From positions 2,474,313 to 2,538,312 of the forward strand of contig NZ_AZSJ01000003.1 of assembly GCF_000516555.1 (NCBI RefSeq): a stretch of 64,000 nucleotides of DNA, written 5' to 3'. This document shows positions 53,940-62,986 of the stretch, one piece after another; position 1 is the first letter of the stretch, and each line of letters begins with the position of its first letter. The position numbers and the translations under genes are program-made. Origin of the DNA: Afipia sp. P52-10 (GTDB lineage: Bacteria > Pseudomonadota > Alphaproteobacteria > Rhizobiales > Xanthobacteraceae). Below the pieces are notes generated by a model. The model was not told the origin of the DNA, did not search any database, and saw nothing but the letters and a program-made list of their open reading frames with translations.

Positions 53940-55496
53940 TCAGCGCAGCGCTGCGGTCTGCAGGCGGAAGGTCATCATCGGCAGCGTCGCCATCGCCGAG
54001 CCGGTGAAGCGATCGCAAACCAGGCCCGGCGTCGCATCGGCCGCGAAGGTGATGGCGATCGCCGTCTGCGGCTTGACGAAATGGGTGCGCATCGCGGTCA
54101 TGTCCGGTTCACCCAGCACTGTCGAGAGCATGAAGCGGTAGCTGTTCGGCGCGACCACCATCGCCCGCGTCCACGGATCGTCCTCGGGCTTGGCGGTGCT
54201 GGCGCGGGTGACCAGCGTCGGCACCGGCTGCCGGCCCTTCGTCACTACTGAGACCGCGGATGCCATCGGGCTCGCGCCGGCGTTGGCGGGACGGACGCTG
54301 CGCGGCATCGGCGCGCTGGCGGTGACGACCTTCGGCCGTTCGTCGAGCGGGATCTCCGGTGCGAAGGCCATGGCACGGGCCGTCTCCGGTGGCACGCTGG
54401 CGCTTGCGCGCGGGTCACGCACGGCGGCGCGGGCGGTCAGCGCCGCGACCTGCTGCGCCGACGCCTGCTTCGGCGCCGGGATGTCGTCCCAGAAGCCGCG
54501 CGAATTGATGATGTCGGCGACGCTCTGCGGCTTGGCGTCGGCCGGTCGCTTGACGGTCGGTGCTGCGGCGGATGCGACCTGATACGCGGCGGCCGGGCGC
54601 ACGCGCGGCAGCGGCACCGGCTCGGCGCTCTTCGCCGGCGGCTCGGCCTGCGCGACCTTGATCTCCTTCGCCGCAGGCGCTGCGCTCGCGGCCGGAGCCT
54701 CGTCATCCTCCTCGTTGGATTTCGAGGACAACAGCGAGGCCAGGAAGCCCTTCACGCCGCGGCCCGACTGCGCATCCGGGTCGTTGGAGCGACGCGCGAC
54801 ATCGGCCATCGCCAGGTCGTAGCCTTTCAGCGGCCGTCCATCGGAGGGGATGTGCACGGTGCGGCCGTCCGGGAACACGCGCGCGAGCTGGTCGTGGGTC
54901 ATGCGCGGCCAGTGGCGGATGCTGCCGGTGTCGAGGTGGACGAATGGCGAGCCGGAGGTCGGATAGAAGCCGACGCCGCCGCGTTGCAGCCGCAGGCCCG
55001 CGGCGCGGATATCGGCGAGCGCGACGCCCGGAATAAAGAAGTCCATCGCGTGCCCGCGCATGTGCTGGCTGAAGCGCGCGACGCCGGAGGAGCGGCGGCG
55101 CAGCATCGCGTTGGTCTTGGGCGAGCGGTAGGCGGAGATGATGTTGATCGGCTGCTTGCCGCCGACGTCGCGATAGACCTCCCAGACGATGTCGAACAGC
55201 TTCGGATCCATCGTCGTGGAATCCTGGCTGCGCCAGTCGCGGAGGAAGTGATTGAGCTTCTTCAGCGCGGCTTCGTCGTAGCGGCCGTTGCGCTTGAAGG
55301 TGACGGTGAGGTCTTCGCCGGAATGGGTGTGATGAAAGGAGAGGGTTCGGGTCTCGTTCAGCGCCGTGGCGTCTTTGACCGAGCCTCCGGCCGCGACGAG
55401 GAGCAGCGATGTCAGACTGATCTTCAGTCCGAGCCGCGAGAACGTCCCCACACCAATTCGTCGCGTGTCGCGAACCGTCACATACATTCCCGTCAA
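53940..55496 (-). CDS. DUF882 / peptidase M15A-like cell-wall protein
   Basis: A 518-aa protein. N-terminal hydrophobic signal-like segment (GLKISLTSLLLVAAGGSVKDATA), DUF882 domain (NETRTLSFHHTHSGEDLTVTFKRNGRYDEAALKKLNHFLRDWRSQDSTTMDPKLFDIVWEVYRDVGGKQPINIISAYRSPKTNAMLRRRSSGVARFSQHMRGHAMDFFIPG) with the zinc-ligand set His in SQHMRGHAMD and HLDTG, and a long Pro/Ala-rich disordered tail to the end. The domain resembles D,D-carboxypeptidases (YcbK-like). Its neighbour is an L,D-transpeptidase. Confidence 0.82.
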   Translation of the reverse strand: MTGMYVTVRDTRRIGVGTFSRLGLKISLTSLLLVAAGGSVKDATALNETRTLSFHHTHSGEDLTVTFKRNGRYDEAALKKLNHFLRDWRSQDSTTMDPKLFDIVWEVYRDVGGKQPINIISAYRSPKTNAMLRRRSSGVARFSQHMRGHAMDFFIPGVALADIRAAGLRLQRGGVGFYPTSGSPFVHLDTGSIRHWPRMTHDQLARVFPDGRTVHIPSDGRPLKGYDLAMADVARRSNDPDAQSGRGVKGFLASLLSSKSNEEDDEAPAASAAPAAKEIKVAQAEPPAKSAEPVPLPRVRPAAAYQVASAAAPTVKRPADAKPQSVADIINSRGFWDDIPAPKQASAQQVAALTARAAVRDPRASASVPPETARAMAFAPEIPLDERPKVVTASAPMPRSVRPANAGASPMASAVSVVTKGRQPVPTLVTRASTAKPEDDPWTRAMVVAPNSYRFMLSTVLGEPDMTAMRTHFVKPQTAIAITFAADATPGLVCDRFTGSAMATLPMMTFRLQTAALR

Positions 55497-55695
55497 AGAA
55501 CAGTCGAGGAATCCCGCCCGTCGCCCGTCACGGCGGATGAGATGAACGCAGTCTTAAATCAGGAGGGTTAATCGAGATTTACGTTCCCCAACGCAACCCG
55601 CCCAAGTGACCTCCCACGCAGTAGGTTTCGAGTATGGCAAAAAAGAGCCGCCGCGTAACCTTGTGATCGCAGCCCGTGGACGATCGTTAACAAAA

Positions 55696-55723
55696 AAACA
55701 ACCCCGCAGCAGCGGGGTTGTTT
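55696..55723. terminator. Rho-independent terminator of the L,D-transpeptidase gene
   Basis: Perfect 12-bp arms AAACAACCCCGC (55696-55707) and GCGGGGTTGTTT (55712-55723), 4-nt loop. On the minus strand the stem is followed by TTTTTTT, so it terminates the gene that ends at 55764. Confidence 0.85.
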
Positions 55724-55763
55724 AAATGGCCTGGATAATCAGTCGGTTAGCTGGCTGAGAGGC

Positions 55764-58037
55764 TTAGCGGGCGGCCTGCCGCTGCTGAACCCGGCGCTGC
55801 GGCCGGGGCGGGTGTGCCGGCTGGCTGGCCGGCATGCCGAACAGCATCTCGAAGAAGTTGCGGCCGTCGCCGCCGGACGGGGCGGACGAGGCGCCGGCCA
55901 CGCCGCGCGGCAGGTTCGCCGCCGGCCGGCTGTAGTTCGGCTGGGCGTGGTTGACCGCGACTTCCATGCTCTGCCGGTCGTTGCCGCGCAGCACCTGGAG
56001 CAGGCGCGCGTCGCGGCCGTAGATGTCGCGGCGGGTCTGCAGGTGGCCGGCGTCATCGACGTAGGCGGTGTGATAGACGAGGTGCACCGGCAGCGGCGTC
56101 GGGAAGCGCAGGTCGACCTCGCTTGAGCCGTACATGCCGCGGATGCGCGCGGCGGTGTAGTTCTGGCCCGGCATGGTGATGTTGAGCAGCGTCTCGGCGT
56201 AGACGTCCGGATACTGCACGCGCATGCAGCCGTGGCTGTAGGCGCGGGTCTCGTGGGCGAACAGGTGCTTGTCCGGCGTGTCGTGCTGGTAGACCAGGAA
56301 CTTGTTCGGGAAATTGAAGCGGATGCGGCCGAGCGCGTTACCGGCTCCCGGCGGCTGCGAGATGTGGACGCTGCCGTCGCGCCGCTGCACCACCTTCATG
56401 CCCATCCGCTCCATCACGGTCGGGTCCTGTTGCAGCGCCGGCAGGTATTCGTTGTAGACGATCGACGGCGGCACGTTCCACGTCGGGTTGACGGTGATGT
56501 ACTTCATCGTCTCCGTCAGTTCCGGCGTCGCGTGCTTGCCGGGCTTGCCGACGACGACGCGCGTGGTCCACGCCTGGGCGCCGTTGTGCATCACCCGCAG
56601 CGTGTATTCGGGGATGTTCAGCATCACGTAGGCGTTGCCGAGCTTCGGTTCGCCGAGCTGGCGTGGCAGCCAGCGCCAGCGCTCCATGTTGGCGATGATC
56701 AGGTCGATGGTCCGGCCGCGCTTCGGCGCGTTCATCGCGCGGACGGTCTGGGCATCCAGCACGCCGGTCGCCTTCAACTCGGAATCGGCCTGGAATTTGC
56801 GGACCGCGGCGGCGACCGTTTCGTCGTACTTCGTATCGTCGGGATTTTCGGTGATGCCGAGGCGCGCGCGCAAAGCCGGCACCCGTGGGTCCTCCATCGG
56901 CTCGACCGTCTTCTTGGCATTCTTCTTCGGCTTGACGAAGCGCAGCACGGCGCCTTCTTCCATCTTCGCCGGGGCGGTCTCGGTGGTGCCGCGCAGTTCG
57001 GCGAGCTTCGCCTTCAGCGCCTTGTAGCCCTTGTGCGGCGGGTTGTAGGAATCGAGCGTGGCGGCGACATCCGGCGCCGTCGCGAGGTTGGCCAGCACCT
57101 CCGCCGGGTCCGGATTGTGGTCGGGATAGGCGATATCGGCGCTGACACGGGAGGGGTGCAGTCGCCCGCCCTGGGCGTGGCGTGCATAGTCGAGCACGGC
57201 CTCGGTCAGCTTCAGGTCGGCTTCCGCCAGCGCGTCGGGCGAGGTGGCGGCTGCGAAGTCGGGGGTCGGGTAGTCGTCGGGGGAGAGACCGTCGGTCTCG
57301 GCCGCCTTCAGCCGCGCGATCGCGGCCTTGGCCTTGTCGGTGGCGACACCGCTCGCGCTCCACAGCGGCGCGTAGTTGCGTTCCTTGTAGAAGGCTTCGG
57401 CGGCGGCGCGCTCGGCCTTGCGGTCGAAGAAGCGCTGCGCCTTGGTCGCGATCAGCTCCTGCAGCTTGTCTGCCACCGGGTGATCCGCCGCAGCGACGGG
57501 GGCCACAGCCTTCGGTGCGCTCTGATCCTGGGCCTGATCCACGGCAGGCTGGGCCGGGGCTGCGGCCGCCGGAGCCGTCGCCGTTGCGGCTGGCGAGGTT
57601 TCGGCCGGAGCGGTCGTCGCCGGCGGCTGCATCGCGGCCGGAGCGGCGCTGGCACTGGCACTGTCGCTCTTGGTTTCGTTCGCCTGCGTAGCAGGGGCCG
57701 TCGCGGTGGTGACGATCTCGGCGGGCTTGGTGTCCGTGGGCTTGGCGTCGGCGGGTTTCGTTTCAGCGGCGGTCGTGGCGGAGGGCTTCGACGCATCGCC
57801 GTTGGCAAGGCCCATCGCCTGGGCCTTGAAATCGGTTGGTGACGGCGGCGGCGCATTGGCCGGCTCGGGCATCGGCACAGCGGCGTCGATCGCCAGTTCC
57901 GAGGCCGACGCTGCCGGGTTCGACGGGGTGGAGGCCGATTGCGCCGAGGCGTTGCTGGCGGCAACGCCGACGAAGGCGGCGACGGCCGCGGCGATGATGC
58001 GATCATATCCGCCACGGTCAGTTCGATGGTCTCGCAT
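55764..58037 (-). CDS. L,D-transpeptidase (YcbB/LdtD-like)
   Basis: A 757-aa cell-wall enzyme that forms 3-3 crosslinks in peptidoglycan. Signal peptide MRDHRTDRGGYDRIIAAAVAAFVGVAASNASA; a very long Ala/Pro/Thr/Glu-rich linker (about 35-200); a scaffold domain; a peptidoglycan-binding unit (YDETVAAAVRKFQADSELKATGVLDAQTVRAMN); and a C-terminal YkuD catalytic domain with HxxxYSHGCMRVQ, catalytic Cys604. The ATG at 58037 follows AAGGGGTGTGAG. Much longer than E. coli LdtD because of the linker. Confidence 0.9.
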   Translation of the reverse strand: MRDHRTDRGGYDRIIAAAVAAFVGVAASNASAQSASTPSNPAASASELAIDAAVPMPEPANAPPPSPTDFKAQAMGLANGDASKPSATTAAETKPADAKPTDTKPAEIVTTATAPATQANETKSDSASASAAPAAMQPPATTAPAETSPAATATAPAAAAPAQPAVDQAQDQSAPKAVAPVAAADHPVADKLQELIATKAQRFFDRKAERAAAEAFYKERNYAPLWSASGVATDKAKAAIARLKAAETDGLSPDDYPTPDFAAATSPDALAEADLKLTEAVLDYARHAQGGRLHPSRVSADIAYPDHNPDPAEVLANLATAPDVAATLDSYNPPHKGYKALKAKLAELRGTTETAPAKMEEGAVLRFVKPKKNAKKTVEPMEDPRVPALRARLGITENPDDTKYDETVAAAVRKFQADSELKATGVLDAQTVRAMNAPKRGRTIDLIIANMERWRWLPRQLGEPKLGNAYVMLNIPEYTLRVMHNGAQAWTTRVVVGKPGKHATPELTETMKYITVNPTWNVPPSIVYNEYLPALQQDPTVMERMGMKVVQRRDGSVHISQPPGAGNALGRIRFNFPNKFLVYQHDTPDKHLFAHETRAYSHGCMRVQYPDVYAETLLNITMPGQNYTAARIRGMYGSSEVDLRFPTPLPVHLVYHTAYVDDAGHLQTRRDIYGRDARLLQVLRGNDRQSMEVAVNHAQPNYSRPAANLPRGVAGASSAPSGGDGRNFFEMLFGMPASQPAHPPRPQRRVQQRQAAR

Positions 58038-58436
58038 TCTCACACCCCTTGAAGCGAAGCGTCCCAATCGGGATGCCCCCTGCCTTGGAATTCCCGCGGG
58101 CCGGAAGCCTGCGGCGGACGCTGCGCGACGGCAACGATGATTGAAGCCTGCCGGTTCCGTCCGTCGCCTGGCCCGCACGGTCTGCGCACGCAGGCGACTC
58201 TCGCTTTCCACGATAACACAGCACGGTGCAGCGGCCAGTCTCCGCGCCCGTCATTCACGGGAAACTGACTGTAGGTTGCCCCGTTTTGCAATGACTTGCG
58301 CCAAGTCCGCCGGCGCTTTTCCAAACGCTGTCACCGCACTGCAACGGATTGTGGCGAGATCGTGCGCCGCGCGCAGGCGGCTGCACGGCTGATCTGTCGC
58401 GAGGCGGTGCAAGGCAACCGAAAAGCTGCGATGCGC
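58038..58436. other. Intergenic region between the transpeptidase and the response regulator
   Basis: No gene. It holds the promoter and 5' leader of the transpeptidase (minus strand) and the terminator region of the regulator. I see no strong hairpin or convincing promoter box. Confidence 0.4.
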
Positions 58437-59933
58437 TCAGTCGCCCGTCGCCGGTTCCGTCGGTCTGTCGTCCATCGCTTCGAGCTTGCGGTAAAGCGTG
58501 GAGCGGCCGATCTTCAGCCGGCGTGCGACCTCCGACATCTGGCCCCGGTAGTGGGCGATCGCAAAGCGGATCACCTCGGTCTCGATCTCCTCGAGCGGCC
58601 TGGTCTCGCCGTCGGCGGTGAGCAGGTTCAGCATTGCGCCGGGAGCGGCGGGGGCGATCGGGATGTCCTGCTCGATCATCGCCGGCTGCATCGGCCGGAG
58701 CTCGGCCGGCATGTCGAGCGCGAGCGCCGGCGACGGCATCAGCGCCGCTTCGGCGGCGTTCGCCAGCAGCGGGAAGTCGGCCGTGCCGAGCGCGCCGGTG
58801 TCGCTGATGACCACGGCGCGGTACACGGCATTCTCCAGCTGGCGCACGTTGCCGGGCCAGGAGAAGGCGGTCAGCGCCGCCATCGCCTCGGCGCTGACGG
58901 AGGCGCCGGAGCGATTTTCCTCGGCGCAGAAGCGGGCCAGGAAATGACGCAGCAGGTGCGGCACGTCCTCGCGGCGGTTGCGCAAGGGCGGCACGGTCAG
59001 CGGCAGCACATGCAGGCGGTAGAACAGATCCTCGCGGAAGTGGCCCTGCTTCACCCGTTCCAAGAGGTTGCGGTTGGTGGCCGAAATGATGCGGACGTCG
59101 ACCCTGACCGGCTTGCGGCCGCCGACGGCTTCGACCTCGCCTTCCTGCAGCGCCCGCAGGAGCTTCACCTGTGCGGCCTGCGGCAGTTCCGACACCTCGT
59201 CGAGGAACAGCGTGCCGCCGGACGCTTCCACGAACTTGCCGGTGTGACGTTCGGTGGCGCCGGTGAAGGCGCCCTTCTCGTGACCGAACAGGATCGATTC
59301 CACCAGGTTGTCCGGAATCGCACCGCAGTTGACGGCGACAAACGGCTTGGTCGCACGCTCGCTCGAGCCATGGATGGCGCGGGCGACCAGTTCCTTGCCG
59401 ACGCCGGATTCGCCTTCGATCAACACCGGGATCGACGCGTTCGCCGCCTTCTCCGCCATCCGCAGCGTCGCGTCCATCGCCGGACTGCGGGTGATGATGT
59501 CGGCGAAGGTCAGCCGGCCCTCGCGGGCGTGGCGGATGCGCTGCAATTCGCCCTTCAGCGCGCTGGCGGTCAGCGCGTTGCGCAGCGACACCTGCAGCCG
59601 CTCGAGGCCGACCGGCTTGACCACGAAGTCGTGCGCGCCCGCACGCATCGCCGAGACGACGTTGTCGATGCCGCCATGGGCGGTCTGGACAATCACCGGC
59701 ACGACGATGCCGGCCTCGCGCAGCTTCGCCAGCACGCCCATGCCGTCGAGGCCGGGCATGACGAGGTCCAGCACCACCGCATCGATGCGCGGTTCGGCAT
59801 CCGAAGTCAGGTGGGCGACTGCCGCATCGCCGGTCTCGACCGCCAGCGCCTGATAGCCGGAGCGCTGCACCATGTTCTCGATCAGCCGCCGCTGCACCGG
59901 ATCGTCGTCGGCAATCAAAATCGTGGCGGCCAT
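58437..59933 (-). CDS. NtrC-family sigma-54-dependent response regulator
   Basis: A 498-aa regulator. Receiver domain 1-120 with phospho-acceptor Asp56 (AVVLDLVMPGLDG); AAA+ domain with Walker A GESGVGKE at 174-181 and the sigma-54 contact GAFTGA at 221-226; Walker B GGTLFLDEVSELP; C-terminal Fis-type helix-turn-helix from ~455 (IAHYRGQMSEVARRLKIGRSTLYRKLEAM). A Pro/Ala-rich spacer precedes the HTH. No histidine kinase gene is adjacent. Targets unknown; no clear sigma-54 promoter is seen nearby. Confidence 0.93.
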   Translation of the reverse strand: MAATILIADDDPVQRRLIENMVQRSGYQALAVETGDAAVAHLTSDAEPRIDAVVLDLVMPGLDGMGVLAKLREAGIVVPVIVQTAHGGIDNVVSAMRAGAHDFVVKPVGLERLQVSLRNALTASALKGELQRIRHAREGRLTFADIITRSPAMDATLRMAEKAANASIPVLIEGESGVGKELVARAIHGSSERATKPFVAVNCGAIPDNLVESILFGHEKGAFTGATERHTGKFVEASGGTLFLDEVSELPQAAQVKLLRALQEGEVEAVGGRKPVRVDVRIISATNRNLLERVKQGHFREDLFYRLHVLPLTVPPLRNRREDVPHLLRHFLARFCAEENRSGASVSAEAMAALTAFSWPGNVRQLENAVYRAVVISDTGALGTADFPLLANAAEAALMPSPALALDMPAELRPMQPAMIEQDIPIAPAAPGAMLNLLTADGETRPLEEIETEVIRFAIAHYRGQMSEVARRLKIGRSTLYRKLEAMDDRPTEPATGD

Positions 59934-60021
59934 TTGCGGCAGTCCCTTTCGCGCTCAGATGTCCCGAATCGAGGCACTGTGCCGGGTGCGGATTAACGAG
60001 GCATTAATCCGGCTGCGCCGT

Positions 60022-60486
60022 TCAGCGCTTTGCCGGCGAATGTGCGTGCGGGTGTGTGTGGGCAGCGTGCGCCTTGCCGCCGCGCTCGCGCGCCGGGATC
60101 ATCACCACGCGGCCATAACGCACGCCGCGCTCGGCGATTACATGATCGGCGAAGTGCTGAATCTCGCCCCGGCTGCCCTTCAGCGCGGTGATCTCGAGAC
60201 ACGATGCGTCGTCGAGATGCACGTGCATGGTGGCGACGGCGATGTCGTTGTGTTCGTGCGCGGTCTCCACCAGCCGGTGCGAGAGGTTGCGGGCCGCATG
60301 ATCGTAGACATAGACCAGCGCGCCGGCCCAGGGCTCGGCCTGGTCGCCATCGGCCTGCATCTGCGCAAGCCCGTTGCGCGCGAGATCGCGGATCACCTCG
60401 GACCGATTCTGATAGCCGCGCTCTGTCGCGATCGCATCGATCGCGGTCAGCAAATCGTCGTCGAGGGTGATGGTGATCCGCTGCAT
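60022..60486 (-). CDS. nikR: Nickel-responsive regulator NikR
   Basis: A 154-aa repressor. Ribbon-helix-helix domain MQRITITLDDDLLTAIDAIATERGYQNRSEVIRDLARNGL, then the ACT-like nickel-binding domain. Residues equivalent to the E. coli nickel ligands His76, His87, His89 and Cys95 are His77, His88, His90 and Cys96 (HEHND, MHVHLDDASCLE). A His-rich tail (KAHAAHTHPHAHS) follows. ATG 60486. Divergent from a TonB receptor with a matching operator between them. Confidence 0.95.
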   Translation of the reverse strand: MQRITITLDDDLLTAIDAIATERGYQNRSEVIRDLARNGLAQMQADGDQAEPWAGALVYVYDHAARNLSHRLVETAHEHNDIAVATMHVHLDDASCLEITALKGSRGEIQHFADHVIAERGVRYGRVVMIPARERGGKAHAAHTHPHAHSPAKR

Positions 60487-60529
60487 GATGCCTCCGACAA
60501 CTCCGGTTGAACGTCCACAGGTCGCGATT

Positions 60530-60563
60530 CCAGTATGCTGTTTTATTGACATCATCATACTGG
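60530..60563. promoter_or_regulatory. NikR operator (GTATG-N18-CATAC)
   Basis: CCAGTATG (60530-60537) and CATACTGG (60556-60563) are perfect inverted arms around 18 bases. E. coli NikR binds GTATGA-N16-TCATAC, which has the same 18-base distance between GTATG and CATAC. TTGACA at 60546-60551 lies inside it. Position is between nikR and the divergent TonB receptor. Confidence 0.85.
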
Positions 60564-60615
60564 TGGATGATGGTGCCAACGGACAGTGCCGCCGGGCTCG
60601 GTCCGGGGGCTTGAA

Positions 60616-62775
60616 ATGTTCTATCGTGAAGCGAACCGCAGCGCGCGGGCAATTTTTCCGTGCGCCGCGCATGTCTGTGCCATTCTTGCGAGCGGCATTG
60701 TGGCGACGGCGCTTGTTGCAACAGGACTCCTGGCGCCGCGCGCGGCCATCGCACAAAGCAACAGCACGTTGCCGCCGATCGTCGTCAGCACGGAGCAGCA
60801 GCGGGCGCCGGATGCGCCGGTGCCGGCCGCGTTCGGGCCGCCGCGCGAGGCCCCGAAGACGGCGAGCGAAATGGATGTCACGGGCGGCGAGGTCAACGCG
60901 GTCGCGGTGACGCGGCCCGGCGAGGCGCTCGAAGCCGTGCCGGGGCTGATCGTCACCCAGCACTCCGGCGAGGGCAAGGCCAACCAGTATTTCCTGCGCG
61001 GCTTCAATCTCGACCACGGCACCGATTTCGCGATCACCGTCGATGGTATGCCCGCCAACATGCGCACGCACGGGCACGGCCAGGGCTATGCCGACATCAA
61101 CTTCCTGATTCCCGAATTGATCGGGGCGATGCGTGTGCGCAAGGGGCCGTACTTCGCCGACGAGGGCGATTTCTCCTCCGCGGGTGCTGCGCATATCGAC
61201 TACATCAACCGCGTCGACAAGACGTTCGCCGAATTGACCGTCGGCAGCTTCGGCTACCGCCGCGGGCTTGCGGTCGGCTCGCTGCCGGCCTGGAGCGGCA
61301 ACATCCTCGCGGCGCTCGAGGTGACCGGCTACAACGGGCCGTGGGACGTGCCCGACGACGTGCGCAAGATCAATGGCGTTCTGCGCTACAGCGAAGGCAG
61401 TCGCGACGACGGCCTCTCCGTCACCGGGATGGTCTATCGCAACAAGTGGACCTCGACCGATCAGGTCGCGCAGCGCGCGATCGACGAGGGGATCATCGGC
61501 CGCTTCGGCTCGCTCGATCCGACCGACGGCGGCAGCGCCGAGCGCTACTCGCTGTCGGCGCGTTGGGCGAAGACGCACGAGGCCGGCATCACGCGGGTCG
61601 AAGCCTACGGCATTCGTTCGCGGCTGCGGCTGTTCAACAACTTCACCTATTTCCTCGACGATCCGGTCAACGGCGACCAGTTCAGCCAGAGCGACCGCCG
61701 CACGCTCGCCGGGCTCAACGCCAGTCATACCTTCGATCATCGCCTCGGCGATTTGCCGTCGGAGACGGTGATCGGCCTGCAATCGCGCTACGACGACATC
61801 CATGTCGGCCTGACCAAGACCGCGGCGCGGCAGTATCTCTCGACCGTGCGCGACGATCATGTGCGCGAGGGCAGCGTCGCGCTGTATGCGCAGAACACGC
61901 TGCGCTGGACCAGTTGGCTGCGCACCGTAACCGGCGTCCGGCACGACTGGTTCGCCGCCGACGTGGCCAGCGATACGCCGGCGAATTCCGGCAAGGTGCA
62001 GTCGGGCATGACCAGCCCGAAGTTCGGCCTGGTGATCGGTCCGTTCAAGGCGACGGAGTTGTTCTTCAATGCCGGCACTGGCCTGCACAGCAACGATGCG
62101 CGCGGTTCGACCATCACCGTCGATCCGGTGACGAAAATCGATCCGCTGCCGCGCTCGCCGCTGCTGGTGCGCTCGAAGGGCGCGGAGATCGGCGCCCGCA
62201 CGACGATCGTGCCGGGTCTGGAAAGCGCGGTGGCGTTCTTCGTGCTCGATTTCGATTCCGAACTGCTGTTCGTCGGCGATGCCGGTACCACCGAGGCCAG
62301 CCGTCCGAGCCGCCGCGTCGGCGTCGAGTGGACCAACCGCTACGGGGTCAATTCCTGGCTCGCATTTGACGCCGATGTGACATTCACCCGTGCCCGCTTC
62401 ACCGATGCCGATCCGGCGGGCAATTTCATTCCCGGCGCGCCGAATGCGGTGGCCTCGCTGGCGGTGGTGTTCGGCGAGCCGCTCGGCTGGTTCGGCTCGA
62501 TCAAGCTGCGCTATTTTGGTCCACGGCCGCTGGTCGAGGACGGCAGCGTGCGTTCGAAGGCGTCGGCGCTGGTCAACGCCCGGCTCGGCTACCGGTTCGA
62601 AGGCGGCGCCCAGCTTCAACTCGACGTGCTCAACCTGTTCAACGCCAAGACCAACCAGATCGAATACTTCTACGAATCGCGACTGTTTGCGGAAGCAACC
62701 GCGGTTGCGGATCGTCACGTCCACCCGGTCGAGCCGCTGGCGGTGCGGGCCTCGCTGCGGTTGCCATTCAATTAG
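60616..62775 (+). CDS. TonB-dependent receptor, probable nickel importer
   Basis: A 719-aa outer-membrane receptor. Signal peptide ends near AAIAQ at residue ~47, then a short linker with a TonB-box-like PPIVVST, plug domain (RPGEALEAVPGLIVTQHSGEGKANQYFLRGFNLDHGTDFAITVDGMPANMRTHGHGQGYADINFLIPELIGAMRVRKGPYFADEGDFSSAG) and barrel ending in LRLPFN. HGHGQG in the plug may bind metal. The gene is divergent from nikR and shares its operator, so nickel is the most likely substrate. ATG 60616. Confidence 0.9.
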   Translation: MFYREANRSARAIFPCAAHVCAILASGIVATALVATGLLAPRAAIAQSNSTLPPIVVSTEQQRAPDAPVPAAFGPPREAPKTASEMDVTGGEVNAVAVTRPGEALEAVPGLIVTQHSGEGKANQYFLRGFNLDHGTDFAITVDGMPANMRTHGHGQGYADINFLIPELIGAMRVRKGPYFADEGDFSSAGAAHIDYINRVDKTFAELTVGSFGYRRGLAVGSLPAWSGNILAALEVTGYNGPWDVPDDVRKINGVLRYSEGSRDDGLSVTGMVYRNKWTSTDQVAQRAIDEGIIGRFGSLDPTDGGSAERYSLSARWAKTHEAGITRVEAYGIRSRLRLFNNFTYFLDDPVNGDQFSQSDRRTLAGLNASHTFDHRLGDLPSETVIGLQSRYDDIHVGLTKTAARQYLSTVRDDHVREGSVALYAQNTLRWTSWLRTVTGVRHDWFAADVASDTPANSGKVQSGMTSPKFGLVIGPFKATELFFNAGTGLHSNDARGSTITVDPVTKIDPLPRSPLLVRSKGAEIGARTTIVPGLESAVAFFVLDFDSELLFVGDAGTTEASRPSRRVGVEWTNRYGVNSWLAFDADVTFTRARFTDADPAGNFIPGAPNAVASLAVVFGEPLGWFGSIKLRYFGPRPLVEDGSVRSKASALVNARLGYRFEGGAQLQLDVLNLFNAKTNQIEYFYESRLFAEATAVADRHVHPVEPLAVRASLRLPFN

Positions 62776-62986
62776 GGCGTCTCGCAATGAGGGCATCTTG
62801 CAACAAGCCGCGTCTTGCAACGAGCGGGTCTTGTTCGCGGCGTTGTCGTCCCGCGAACGGCGTCACGTCGCTTGAAAATGCCTTGGCGCTGCGCGGCAGG
62901 AACCTGCGCGGCATTGCGCGTCGTTGCAGGCAACGTCATTCGGGCTTATCTATCGGCGGTGCCCGCAAGACAACATTGAGACGTTC

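Noticed and set aside
60022-62820. A 932-residue minus-strand frame spanning the nikR gene and the TonB receptor
   Set aside because: Only its last ~150 residues are NikR; the rest is antisense to the receptor and would remove the NikR operator from the promoter.
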